Shown here in pieces: positions 23,708-32,605 of a stretch of 64,000 bases of DNA; position 1 is the first letter of the stretch, and every line of letters begins with the position of its first letter. Under the pieces are notes generated by a model that ran no database searches, was not told where the DNA came from, and saw only the letters and a program-made list of their open reading frames with translations. Both the position numbers and the translations under genes were made by a program. Origin of the DNA: Bdellovibrio sp. (GTDB lineage: Bacteria; Bdellovibrionota; Bacteriovoracia; Bacteriovoracales; Bacteriovoracaceae); NCBI GenBank assembly GCA_016187935.1, contig JACPIU010000008.1, positions 58,916-122,915 of the forward strand, given 5' to 3'.

Positions 23708-24451
23708 CTAAAACAAAATTTCGGTGAACCATTTAGCCTTTAATTGGTCTTGTACTTTTTTTACTTGCTCTCTAATAATATCTAATTCTGTCCCATAAAA
23801 GGATGCATTGTTTCCAATATGGCCAATTTGAGCGATCGTATTTTTAGGATTTAGCGTTAGATTTTCGAGACTTCTAATTATTTCAGCAATGTCAGCGTCT
23901 AAATCATTTAATCCATAAATGTCGGCAATCTTGTTGTAATAAATGATTTTTCGCTGCACTTGATAAATATACGAATCCAAGACATTTCCCAAATTTGCAT
24001 AAGTGAAATTAATCCCCGTTGGAGTCCGTTGAGTTGAAAATATTTGTTTCACATTAGTTGATTGAGGCATGTAGGTTATATTTAAAGTTTGAAGGACATC
24101 AAAAAATTTATCCTCCACCGGAACGACTTGCCCTGTTTGTTTTAATTCTTCTTTTAGGTCGAAAATCAAATGTTGAAAATAGGATTCTATTCGTCCTGTT
24201 TCGTTGGCAAAGCGATTCAAGATATTTATTTTTTTTGCGGCAGATGGAAATACCTCTATCAGAAAATAGAATACGAAACCAGAAATAATTCCTTCACAGA
24301 CTGACTTAATTGTTTCGTAATTTGGGGGCAACAATTGGAAAGTAATTAACGAAAAAACAAAGAGAACAACCATAATATTCCTGGGGAATTCATTAAATAG
24401 TGACTCTATTTCTTTTCGGTAAATAGCAACTTCATTAATATCAACATTCAT
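23708..24451 (-). CDS. membrane protein next to the Mrr-STAND gene
   Basis: I choose ATG 24451 because AAGGA lies 7 bases before it; the frame is open to 24481. The 247-residue product has two membrane helices near the N-terminus (about residues 25-43, MVVLFVFSLITFQLL, and 51-67, IISGFVFYFLIEVFP). A cytoplasmic helical domain follows, with coiled-coil-like stretches at the end (IIREQVKKVQDQLKAKW). It lies downstream of the large nuclease-NTPase gene on the same strand. It could be the membrane partner of a two-gene defence system, which is inference. No family is recognised. Confidence 0.65.
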   Translation of the reverse strand: MNVDINEVAIYRKEIESLFNEFPRNIMVVLFVFSLITFQLLPPNYETIKSVCEGIISGFVFYFLIEVFPSAAKKINILNRFANETGRIESYFQHLIFDLKEELKQTGQVVPVEDKFFDVLQTLNITYMPQSTNVKQIFSTQRTPTGINFTYANLGNVLDSYIYQVQRKIIYYNKIADIYGLNDLDADIAEIIRSLENLTLNPKNTIAQIGHIGNNASFYGTELDIIREQVKKVQDQLKAKWFTEILF

Positions 24452-24586
24452 ATTGCGATCCTTCACTTGGGCATGGACCATTTTGACATCAAACGATTAG
24501 GAACCTAGAACCTTTTTTTAGAACCGACGTTTTTAGTACAGAATTTTCATAGATGTAGTGAAGATGAAAATATCTGCCAAATTCTT

Positions 24587-27307
24587 TTAAAGTTTTACTA
24601 ACTTACGCTTCGACTTACTCTTTTTCTTTATTACTTTAGTGGTTTTTTTCCTCGGTCGGCCGATTTTGCTATTTGATGAGTATACATATCTTTTATCTTC
24701 AATGATTCCAAGCCCCTTTCCCCAACTCAACAAAACTTTGATCACATATGCAGCGCTGATTTCCGTTGATAATGACGGAAGTATGCGCTTTATTTCAGAC
24801 ATTAAATCTCCGCCACTTGCCACAACTTTCCAAAAATCGCCTAGTGTCTCTTCAAACAGCCCCGCAGCATCTTCAATAAACTCACTTTCATCTGCAACAA
24901 GAAGTTCATTTCCTTCAGCCCATCCGCCATTTTTCAAATCTGAATACGCTTTTTTATCATTACTATCAAAATTGTCAGAGTTGAATTCCCCTAATAAGGA
25001 ATATATCGACACAAAATTAAACGAAAGTGAAAAACGATAATTTGGAATAAAAATGCCACGGTTCCCTCTACGCCCACGTGCCTTAATATTTGTCAGATTT
25101 CCTAAGGTGCTTACAATCTCATCACGGGTTAAATCTGGAATAGATATAATGCCTGTATGTTTATCAATGCTAATAAATATTAAAGCTTGCATCCAGCTGA
25201 GAAGGGCTTTGGAATATGCTTGCCAGGTTTCGCGACTGGCCTCCACAAAGGGGAATTCCATTACTAAAATTTCAGGGACTGAGTCCAAAGAAATTGACTT
25301 GCCTTGGGATAGTAGATTAAGAATGCATGATACTGCTTCATTTTTTGCCAGTTCACGTCTTAAATGGTCGCCTAACCGACCTTGCTTGATCACATCTAAA
25401 ACAATCTGAGGGATCTTCCATCCAGCATCCGTTGTTTCGACAAGATTAAGTGTTTTCCATTCTCTCACTATATTAAAAGCTGTACCCTTTGAAGTATTCG
25501 TTTCTTTCTGCACTAAATCCGCATCAAATTTTGCATGTGTGTAAATGCTTAAAAAATTTCGGATGACTGTGTAAGCAGATAATCGGTAAAGGGTTTTCTG
25601 CTTAAATTGTGGTAATTTCCGAAAAAGTACAAACTCTTTAAGTACGTCATTATAAGTGTCGTAAGTGGAACCCGAAAGCCGAATTAATCTTGTTTTGGTC
25701 AGATGATCCAGCATTTGCTTCAAAAGAGGATCTTCGTCAAAGACTTTATGCAATTGATGATAATTTGCAGGCAAATTCTGAATGATTCTTGATAAATAAT
25801 CCAACTGGACTTCATCAAGACCTGCTAGCTCCTCATTAAAAAGATCATCCAATTTTAGACCGGTGGCAATTAGATCGCTTTGGGAAATGCCTGCATTGAG
25901 TTGATTTAAAATATGAGCCATAGTTCTTTTGATCAACCATGGAAACCCTTGAGAGAACTCAATTATATAGGAAAGAACTTCTTGGTCGATACTACTGCCC
26001 CAAGCATCAATAATTTTCTTTACGAGTAATACTGTTTCTGCCTTATCAAAATCTTTTAACGTAAAACTTTTTGAATTAGCATTAATTTTATCGAGCGAAA
26101 TTTCGGTTTCATCATATGTTGTAAGTTGGTCATTCTTCCTTGCTATAATGGTCACGATCTTTTGGGGGTAATTGGACAATAAAGAAAAAAGACTTTCATA
26201 TGCATCAAAAATCTCTTTCCTGCTGAAAGTAGACTCAAATTGATCTACAAAAAAAAGTGCTTTGTTAGTTAGTGAATTTGAAAATATCCTAATTTGCTCA
26301 TTCACTTCTCTAAAATCTTTTGCAATATCGCTAGCCCCCGTGAATCTCTGAATCAGAATAAAGATGTCTAGGCTTGCTTTGATATCCCTCGAATCATGCA
26401 GCTCAACTTTATTTCGTTTTTTCCCGTATCTATCAGCAAGCAATGCTAATAATGAACTTTTGCCGACTCCTGAACGACTCTTAATTTGGAGAAGTGATGT
26501 ATTGCTGTTTGCAATTTCAAATTCTATTTGCTTAATCGTCTCAGCACGACCAACGAAGTATTTTGGTGATGCAGGAAGCTTATAGTCAGTCCAATCCGTA
26601 CTTAGTTGCAGCCCTAATTCAATTACTCTTCCTCCAACCTGAGAAGTTTTAAGATTTGCACTTATTTCTTCTAATTCTTGCAGTTCAGCCACATGCTCAC
26701 GAATATTTTTTAGAAATGCAGCATCAGTTACAGCGATGCCTTTCTCATTAAATATTATGAAACTATTAGGCGTTCCACTTTGCTCAGATCTACAGATGAG
26801 TACCTTAAATATACCCGAGTCTGTTACCAGCAGATAATCTATGGCCTTAATATATCCTTTGGGTATGCTTTTCTCTAACGTTTCTGTTTTTGGCAGTGTC
26901 AACTTTTCATTTATCAGAAGAAAGAGTTTATTTCCGCAGTATTGTTTTATATTTATGTTCCCTAAGCTGATAAAATAATCCTCAGCTTCGGGTGAAAAAG
27001 ATGAGGTTGACATAAATAAACCGTGAACTTTTTTTTCGTGTATACCCAAGGGAAATAATTTCCCAACAAATGCTGCCACATCTTTACCTGGAATCGTATT
27101 TTCATGCGCCTTAGCTTCAGCAACCAGCACTTCATGAGTTATTTGATTTTTCCCTTCAATGTCGTACTCAAGGCTATTTTTTTTTCTACGTACATCTACT
27201 TGATATCCAAGCTTCTCAAACAATGTCTTAAGTAGTGTTTCAAATAATACCCCCTTAAAACATCGAGAGTTAGCATCCGTTTGTTCTTTATGAAAAAATA
27301 AAAACAT
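24587..27307 (-). CDS. Mrr-type restriction nuclease fused to a STAND-like NTPase
   Basis: From ATG 27307 (AAGGA 8 bases upstream; another ATG lies at 27316) the product is 906 residues. Residues about 20-120 form an Mrr-type PD-(D/E)xK nuclease: a Glu in LFETLLKTLF, Asp in LEYDIEG and the ExK in VLVAEAKAHE. A STAND/AAA ATPase follows: FVGRAETIKQIEFEI, Walker A KSRSGVGKSS, Walker B ALFFVDQFES and an arginine near TIIARKND. The last 400 residues hold winged-helix-like segments and end in a Lys/Arg-rich tail. The order nuclease, NTPase, sensor matches antiviral STAND (Avs-like) proteins, but it is shorter than known Avs proteins and lacks obvious TPRs. Confidence 0.82.
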   Translation of the reverse strand: MFLFFHKEQTDANSRCFKGVLFETLLKTLFEKLGYQVDVRRKKNSLEYDIEGKNQITHEVLVAEAKAHENTIPGKDVAAFVGKLFPLGIHEKKVHGLFMSTSSFSPEAEDYFISLGNINIKQYCGNKLFLLINEKLTLPKTETLEKSIPKGYIKAIDYLLVTDSGIFKVLICRSEQSGTPNSFIIFNEKGIAVTDAAFLKNIREHVAELQELEEISANLKTSQVGGRVIELGLQLSTDWTDYKLPASPKYFVGRAETIKQIEFEIANSNTSLLQIKSRSGVGKSSLLALLADRYGKKRNKVELHDSRDIKASLDIFILIQRFTGASDIAKDFREVNEQIRIFSNSLTNKALFFVDQFESTFSRKEIFDAYESLFSLLSNYPQKIVTIIARKNDQLTTYDETEISLDKINANSKSFTLKDFDKAETVLLVKKIIDAWGSSIDQEVLSYIIEFSQGFPWLIKRTMAHILNQLNAGISQSDLIATGLKLDDLFNEELAGLDEVQLDYLSRIIQNLPANYHQLHKVFDEDPLLKQMLDHLTKTRLIRLSGSTYDTYNDVLKEFVLFRKLPQFKQKTLYRLSAYTVIRNFLSIYTHAKFDADLVQKETNTSKGTAFNIVREWKTLNLVETTDAGWKIPQIVLDVIKQGRLGDHLRRELAKNEAVSCILNLLSQGKSISLDSVPEILVMEFPFVEASRETWQAYSKALLSWMQALIFISIDKHTGIISIPDLTRDEIVSTLGNLTNIKARGRRGNRGIFIPNYRFSLSFNFVSIYSLLGEFNSDNFDSNDKKAYSDLKNGGWAEGNELLVADESEFIEDAAGLFEETLGDFWKVVASGGDLMSEIKRILPSLSTEISAAYVIKVLLSWGKGLGIIEDKRYVYSSNSKIGRPRKKTTKVIKKKSKSKRKLVKL

Positions 27308-27399
27308 TATGGCCATCCTTGTAAATTAAAATTTGTATCTTGCAGTTCGAAAGAAATAGGCCTCAACCCCATGTGCTCCATTGCCACCTACCGGTCAAG

Positions 27400-27780
27400 C
27401 TATTTGTAGATGTCCAACTTGCCGGACATAGCTTCTACCGCGGAAGGCCACTTCCCCGACTCTATGCCTTCCATGGCTTGCAAGAACTTGTATAGAACTG
27501 GTCGGTGTTGCAACGGTGCCTCTACTTGTAACTCTTCATAAGCGATCAAAATGAGATTAATGCTATTAGGGAATCTGCTGCGGACAGTTTGCCCCGCTCG
27601 CTGAAGAGCGCCTGGTGAATCAACACTTCGGAATACGCACTTACACCAATGTTTAATTTCCGCATCAATTGCTCGCCTGTCCCGTCGATTATCGTTTCTG
27701 ACGAGCTGCCAGTAAAAGAAAATTGTTGCTACTAACAAGCCGTACTGCGTGACAAGATATTGCTTCTCAAAAAATGTCAT
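27400..27780 (-). CDS. small membrane-anchored protein upstream of the Mrr-STAND gene
   Basis: ATG 27780 is preceded by GGGGAG at 7 bases, giving 126 residues. One membrane helix lies near the start (YGLLVATIFFYWQLV), and a basic segment (RNDNRRDRRAIDAEIKHW) follows. The rest is a soluble helical domain. It ends 93 bases before the nuclease-NTPase gene on the same strand, so it may belong to the same operon. It is GC-richer than that gene. Unknown function. Confidence 0.6.
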   Translation of the reverse strand: MTFFEKQYLVTQYGLLVATIFFYWQLVRNDNRRDRRAIDAEIKHWCKCVFRSVDSPGALQRAGQTVRSRFPNSINLILIAYEELQVEAPLQHRPVLYKFLQAMEGIESGKWPSAVEAMSGKLDIYK

Positions 27781-27903
27781 AAAATTACTCCCCAACTCGC
27801 GAACACTTATTTATTCATTAAATATCTTCTAAAAATTGATGAAACTGTACCCTAATCTTTTCCACATCGCAGGATAAAGCATAGTCGCCTAAAGCTTAAT
27901 AAA

Positions 27904-28482
27904 TCAATTTTTGCTTTTATTCTGGTTCTCATTCTCAATTTCTTTAATCAACACATTAATATCTTTCGTCAATTGCTGCATTCGTTGATCCGTTCTGTAA
28001 TCGTTGTAATACCCAAAAAGCGCTACGCCGAGGATTAGTACCATTGTCAGGCGAATCATTTTTTTATCAAATCTATGTTGATGCTCATTCATTATTTTCA
28101 GCACGTCCCCTGATAAGGGTGCCACTTCTGATACGTCAAGCATCTCTGCCTCTATCTGATTGGCCTCGATGTATTTGCCGTAGCAGTCCCTTATAAACTT
28201 GGCAGCATGACAGGTTGAGCGCCTGGTAAATTCGAATATGGCCTCCCGTTTCTGAACGACCCTTAAAATTTCCATCGCCTCGACTAAGTCTGGGCAACTT
28301 CCCTCTTCCCTTGGATTGAGATAGCGGCCAAGAGTTGTGATGTTGATTCCGGTTTTTTCTGCAATATCTTTTTGCGTATTGGTCTTTGGAAGGTACAGGG
28401 AAAGGGGAGTTTCAAGATGATCTTTTGTGGCCTTCATCACGATTTGTTTTAAAATTTGGTTAATCGTTTCATTTTCTGCCAC
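27904..28482 (-). CDS. helix-turn-helix protein with C-terminal membrane helix
   Basis: GTG 28482 is the best start (AAGGAAG six bases upstream), giving 192 residues; the frame is open to 28518. A helix-turn-helix lies around residues 45-70 (TQKDIAEKTGINITTLGRYL). A helical linker follows and then one membrane helix (MIRLTMVLILGVALFGYY) before a short charged tail. A membrane-tethered DNA-binding protein could sense membrane state or conjugation, or control the adjacent defence-type genes. No family is recognised. The gene diverges from the coupling-protein gene. Confidence 0.65.
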   Translation of the reverse strand: MAENETINQILKQIVMKATKDHLETPLSLYLPKTNTQKDIAEKTGINITTLGRYLNPREEGSCPDLVEAMEILRVVQKREAIFEFTRRSTCHAAKFIRDCYGKYIEANQIEAEMLDVSEVAPLSGDVLKIMNEHQHRFDKKMIRLTMVLILGVALFGYYNDYRTDQRMQQLTKDINVLIKEIENENQNKSKN

Positions 28483-28695
28483 AAACAACTTCCTTGCATT
28501 ACAGACAATAAGCAACAACAGAGCACCGAAATATTCGATAAGACATTATCGCAAAGTTCAGCGTGAAATTCATGATGGAATTTCAGTTTGAAGTTCACGG
28601 AGGTGGTTTAATTATCTGATTTTACAGGCAAAAACCTTGTGCATTCGCATTTTTCTTTTTATTTATAACGGCAAACTTTTCACTTGGAGGAACTT

Positions 28696-30126
28696 TTGAG
28701 TCACAAAAAAGAGCAACAATCGACGGGCGGCCTCGACATTGTAACCCCGTTTGCGGAGATTCTAGAGGCCGTTTTTAAGCAGCTTTTTGAACTCGCAGGC
28801 ATTTTGCTGAAGTTGGCATTTAACAAAGGCCTGGCCTGGTATCAGGAAACCAAAAAGGGGGTGTACACCAATCACCCCCTGCGACCGAAGCAACTTCATT
28901 CGACCAAGACTTCCTTTGAACTTTTTGCTTCAGGCCGTTCCATCAATAGGAAACGGCCTTTTTTCTTTAAAGAACTCAATACCGAACGCCATACCGCCAT
29001 CATTGGCTCTACAGGGTCAGGCAAGAGCGTTTGTATGAACCATTTGATGATTCGGGCCTTGGTTAATAACTTTCCCATCATATGCTTCGATCCAAAACCG
29101 AGTTGCGAGTCGGTCGAACAATTCAAACAAATGTGCGCTCATTTTGGACGTAAGGCCTATGTCGTTAGTGAGCTACTGCATCCAAGTGATGTCTTTAACC
29201 CTCTCGTGGAAGGAAGCGCCCACGAGGTCACAAATCGCATCATGGGCGCTCTCGAATGGAGCGACAGCTATTATAAAAATGAATCACAGCGCGCTTTATT
29301 TGAAGCAGTCATGCAGCTTGAGCGCGAGCAGGCCGGGGTTACGATTAGTAATCTAGTCACAAAATTGACCAGCTACCACGACCGAAAAAGTATCTCAGGG
29401 CTCTATACTCAGCTCGTGGCCTTAGCAAATTCTGAATACAACTCCTTCATGAATGCAGGTGCGCGAGAATCTTTGAGTTTCCGCAAGATTCGGATGGAGA
29501 AATCCTGCCTGTATGTTGGAATATCCTCTCTCGGCATTGGCAGTATCGGCCTAGCGGTTAATAAATTATTCTTTGGAAATCTTTTTTATCACAGCAAGGA
29601 GGCCTATAACGGGGTCATCCCTGGGCTTGAAAATCCCCTGGAAGCACCTATTGCTGTCTTCTTTGATGAATTATCCAGCACGGTCAATACATCATTTATT
29701 GATCTTCAAAACAAATGCCGGGCCTCGGGTATCCAACTTACCTACGCCACTCAGTGCCCTTCTGATCTAGATCGAGTCTCGCCAGAATTTACCAGGCAGG
29801 TGTTTGAAAATACCCACAACTTTTTTATTTTCAATCAGCTTGTGCCTGCCCACACCGAGTTCTTTGCAAACTTGGCCGGAACCACGACCACGCTAAAAAA
29901 GACCTACGCCATGGAAGATGATAAACGCAGCAACTTTGGAACTGAAAGGGAGGTGGAAGAATTTATTGCACACGCCAACATCTTTCGCGGGCTCAAGGTC
30001 GGACAATGTATTTTTATTCAACGAATGCCTAAACGTGTTGACTTGATCAACGTAAGGCCTCGCCTTGAATTCAAAAAATGCATCGAGCACATCGCAAATA
30101 TAGCAACAACAGAAAGTATTTTTTAA
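28696..30126 (+). CDS. TraD/VirD4-like DNA-transfer coupling ATPase
   Basis: TTG 28696 is chosen as start because GGAGG precedes it by five bases. The 476-residue protein has Walker A GSTGSGKS at about 103-110, FDPKPS after strand 2, and Walker B IAVFFDELSS near 318. The sequence IQLTYATQCPSDLDR matches the sensor region of type IV coupling proteins (TraD/TraG/VirD4, FtsK-HerA superfamily). Such proteins deliver relaxase-bound DNA to a secretion channel. The long membrane N-terminus is reduced to one amphipathic segment. No T4SS genes are in the element, so it probably borrows a helper channel. Confidence 0.85.
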   Translation: MSHKKEQQSTGGLDIVTPFAEILEAVFKQLFELAGILLKLAFNKGLAWYQETKKGVYTNHPLRPKQLHSTKTSFELFASGRSINRKRPFFFKELNTERHTAIIGSTGSGKSVCMNHLMIRALVNNFPIICFDPKPSCESVEQFKQMCAHFGRKAYVVSELLHPSDVFNPLVEGSAHEVTNRIMGALEWSDSYYKNESQRALFEAVMQLEREQAGVTISNLVTKLTSYHDRKSISGLYTQLVALANSEYNSFMNAGARESLSFRKIRMEKSCLYVGISSLGIGSIGLAVNKLFFGNLFYHSKEAYNGVIPGLENPLEAPIAVFFDELSSTVNTSFIDLQNKCRASGIQLTYATQCPSDLDRVSPEFTRQVFENTHNFFIFNQLVPAHTEFFANLAGTTTTLKKTYAMEDDKRSNFGTEREVEEFIAHANIFRGLKVGQCIFIQRMPKRVDLINVRPRLEFKKCIEHIANIATTESIF

Positions 30127-30146
30127 CTTAAACATTAGGAGTCAAC

Positions 30147-30935
30147 ATGAATCAGCAGCAATTACATTCACCCCTGCACTATGAGTTAATCGAACCCTTG
30201 GTCAAATGGAAAATCCTGAGTCTCGACAATTTAATGGAGGCCACCTGGAAAATTGACAAGTCGTCCAACTTCTACAAAACGATTGATGGCCTGGAAGAAA
30301 AGGGATTGATCAGCGCCTTTCACGACCCGTACTCAAAGCGCAAATATGTGTACCTGACCAACAAAGGATATGAGACCTTGGGTGCAGAAAATAATCTGCC
30401 TATCAATCCTTCTACCGTCATCCATGACACATTTTCTTCAGAGAACGCTTTCCATTTTAGAAACTTCCCCTTCACTAAAGAGGTGTTGGTCGATCACGAA
30501 ATCTTAAAGAAGTACCCGATGATTGGTCACAGACCTGATGCATTAGTTTTCGGTCACCACAAGAAAGATTTCACCATGGCCATCGAAATGGAACTCACCA
30601 TCAAGTCAAAAGAAAGGATCATGCAGACCTATTCTGCTTACAATGCATCTTCATTTTTTAATAACGTGCTTTACATTTTTGGCCAGCCCCAGGCCTTCGA
30701 AACTTACGTGGGTGTCTTAGAAAATGAAGGCAAGGCCTTGAATCATTCCAAGTTCCTCTTTGTTTTTATGAAGAACATGTACCGCCGTTATTATGAAACG
30801 TTCAGTGCTGAATGTTACCACAACGGCAATATGACAACGCTTGGAAAGCTTTTTGATATCGAAGAAAAGCTGCCTGGAAACAAGAGTGGAATGAGGGTGG
30901 AACACGTTCCACATGAATATTTAAAAGAGGTTTAA
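30147..30935 (+). CDS. replication-relaxation family protein
   Basis: The 262-residue protein starts with a winged-helix (ILSLDNLMEATWKIDKSSNF, LEEKGLISAFHDPYSKRKYV, LTNKGYETLG). It continues with the family's nuclease-like core: GHRPDALVFG then AIEMELTIKSKERIMQTYSAY, matching the RPDA...EhExxxKs pattern. Members are linked to plasmid DNA relaxation and mobilisation. It lies 20 bases after the coupling-protein gene, so the two form an operon, and just before the big inverted repeat at 30947-31034. It is the most likely DNA-processing protein of the element. Confidence 0.78.
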   Translation: MNQQQLHSPLHYELIEPLVKWKILSLDNLMEATWKIDKSSNFYKTIDGLEEKGLISAFHDPYSKRKYVYLTNKGYETLGAENNLPINPSTVIHDTFSSENAFHFRNFPFTKEVLVDHEILKKYPMIGHRPDALVFGHHKKDFTMAIEMELTIKSKERIMQTYSAYNASSFFNNVLYIFGQPQAFETYVGVLENEGKALNHSKFLFVFMKNMYRRYYETFSAECYHNGNMTTLGKLFDIEEKLPGNKSGMRVEHVPHEYLKEV

Positions 30936-30946
30936 CAGTTTAAAAT

Positions 30947-31034
30947 CGTGGGCCTTCTTCGGCCATTCTGGTTGACCTCCCCCTCTCCACGTTGTTTCGA
31001 GAGTGAGGTCAACCAGGGGCGGAGGCGGCCCACG
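30947..31034. repeat. large nested inverted repeat, candidate oriT
   Basis: Three nested arms are perfect: CGTGGGCC/GGCCCACG (30947-30954 and 31027-31034), CTGGTTGACCTC/GAGGTCAACCAG (30968-30979 and 31005-31016), and an inner CTCTC/GAGAG. The 3' side is followed by A's, not T's, so it is not a normal terminator for the plus-strand genes. Its place directly after the coupling and relaxation genes and before xis/int suits an origin of transfer or a structured RNA. Confidence 0.6.
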
Positions 31035-31060
31035 AAAAAAAGGTGATTGAAAGGTGTGTT

Positions 31061-31246
31061 ATGGATATTGGTCAGATTTTGTACAACATTGAAGAAGCGG
31101 CAAGGATTTTGAATTTAAGAATTTCCAGACTAAGGACAGCAGTTTTTAGAAAAGAGATTGGGTATGTAAAATTAGCGGGTTTGGTGCGTTTTACTAAAGA
31201 TGATTTGGAAAATTGGATCAGGAAAAATCAGATTCAACCCAAATAG
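31061..31246 (+). CDS. excisionase-type MerR/Xis helix-turn-helix protein
   Basis: The 61-residue product MDIGQILYNIEEAARIL contains the winged helix-turn-helix of excisionase-family proteins (NIEEAARILNLRISRLRTAV, GYVKLAGLVRFTKDDLENWI). The family directs integrase towards excision and can act as a regulator. ATG 31061 is preferred over the upstream in-frame start at 31043. It lies 100 bases before the integrase gene, the usual xis-int arrangement. Confidence 0.85.
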   Translation: MDIGQILYNIEEAARILNLRISRLRTAVFRKEIGYVKLAGLVRFTKDDLENWIRKNQIQPK

Positions 31247-31346
31247 AGTATCAATTTTATGATTTGTACCTATAATGTGCCGGCTCTTTTACAAGTGAAT
31301 ATTAGTTGGCAAAAAGGACAAAAGGCCCCGAACAAAGGAGCTTTTT

Positions 31347-32450
31347 GTGGAAATCCTTAAGAACCAAGGTGAAACAACCTACCGTGAATCAGTTTACATT
31401 GACGGTAAACGGGTTAGGAGTCCAACCTTTAGAAGAAAGACCGATGCGAAAGCATGGAAGGCCAATTTTATGTCTAAGATCGGCCACTCCAAAGCGCTTG
31501 GCATCGACATCAACTTGCAGAAGAAAGAGAAAATTCTCTTCGAACACTTTCTGGTTGATTGGCTGAAACAAAAAATAAAAGTTCAGCGCTCGCAAAGTAC
31601 GTTTAGAAATTATGAACGGATTGTCCGGCTGCATCTTATCCCTCAAATGGGAAAGCTGGCCTTGACAGAGATTCTACCTAAACACGCCGATGAGCTGATC
31701 CGCTATCTTTTGAACCGCGGCCATAATCAGAAAGGGGCCAACCTAATTTTGCAAACCTTGAAGGTCGCCCTCTATGAAGCGGAACGACAGGACCTCATTC
31801 GCACCAATCCCTTGAAAAATTTTAAGATGCTCAAGGTGCCCAAACTTCCCCCGCACTATTGGACGCGGATGGAGGTAAGGCAGTTTATCTTGGCGAACAT
31901 TGATGATCCGCTCTTTCCCCTCTTCGTGGTGGCGCTCAACACGGGAATGCGAAAAGGTGAGCTGGCAGGTTTGTGCTGGGATCGGCTGGATTTTTCAAGA
32001 AGCATGATCGAGGTAAGTCGAATTCGTGACCGCTACGGTTTGCGCAATACCACCAAGTCCGGTGTGGCCCGTCATGTGCCCATGAATGAGATGGTGAAGC
32101 AGACCTTGATGAAGCTTTATGCAGTCAGAAAAAACAATTTTGTTTTTGCCAGAGAGGATGGGCAAGCGCTCAATCCACTGCATATTTACCGCGATTTTGG
32201 CAAGGCCCAAGCTCGCGCCAAAATGGACAAGCGCATCCGCTTTCACGATCTTCGGCATACCTTCGCCAGTCATTTCATGATGAGTGGTGGCAACCTCTAC
32301 GATCTGCAAAAGATTTTAGGCCACACACAGTTTGAGATGACTCAAATCTATGCCCACTTGTCCCCCGATCATCTGGCGAATAAGACCCAGATTCTTTCTT
32401 TTGGAAGTGAAGTTTTGGACTCTCTACCACGAGTACCGTTGATTGATTAG
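31347..32450 (+). CDS. int: tyrosine site-specific integrase
   Basis: The 367-residue integrase has an N-terminal AP2-like arm-binding region (about residues 5-50), a core-binding SAM-like domain (60-160) and a catalytic domain. All catalytic residues can be read: Arg in NTGMRKGELAGL (about 201), Lys in NTTKSGVARH, HDLRHTFASH (about 300-309), His in LGHTQFEM and Tyr in QIYAHLS (about 335). GTG 31347 is supported by AAGGAG upstream. It should catalyse integration at the tRNA-Leu 3' end, using the 24-bp repeat as core site. The 3' half is duplicated as a pseudogene at 20970. Confidence 0.95.
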   Translation: MEILKNQGETTYRESVYIDGKRVRSPTFRRKTDAKAWKANFMSKIGHSKALGIDINLQKKEKILFEHFLVDWLKQKIKVQRSQSTFRNYERIVRLHLIPQMGKLALTEILPKHADELIRYLLNRGHNQKGANLILQTLKVALYEAERQDLIRTNPLKNFKMLKVPKLPPHYWTRMEVRQFILANIDDPLFPLFVVALNTGMRKGELAGLCWDRLDFSRSMIEVSRIRDRYGLRNTTKSGVARHVPMNEMVKQTLMKLYAVRKNNFVFAREDGQALNPLHIYRDFGKAQARAKMDKRIRFHDLRHTFASHFMMSGGNLYDLQKILGHTQFEMTQIYAHLSPDHLANKTQILSFGSEVLDSLPRVPLID

Positions 32451-32455
32451 ATTTG

Positions 32456-32495
32456 AAAAAAGGCCTTGGGATTTCAAAGTTCCCAGGGCCTTTTT
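32456..32495 (+). terminator. rho-independent terminator after int
   Basis: AAAAAGGCCTTGGGA and TCCCAGGGCCTTTTT pair in a strong stem followed by T's. An almost identical copy lies at 21492-21531. Confidence 0.88.
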
Positions 32496-32543
32496 AATAA
32501 AGTTGTATTAATGTGCTGTGTTTTCGGTAGGTTAGTTGATTTA

Positions 32544-32588
32544 TGTAACATATATATTACATATGTACTCTAAGCTAGACATATGTTA
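32544..32588 (+). promoter_or_regulatory. putative operator of the killer/antidote module
   Basis: TAACATAT (32546-32553) and ATATGTTA (32581-32588) are inverted repeats just before the toxin start, with several internal ATATGT repeats between them. The same region survives at 21581-21625 in the duplicated copy. Autorepression by the downstream antitoxin is expected. Confidence 0.5.
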
Positions 32589-32605
32589 AAATAAAGGTGA
32601 GGAAG

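Noticed and set aside
30147-30935. The relaxation-family protein as a classical MOB relaxase.
   Set aside because: There is no HUH histidine triad and no tyrosine motif of known MOB families; it matches the replication-relaxation family instead.
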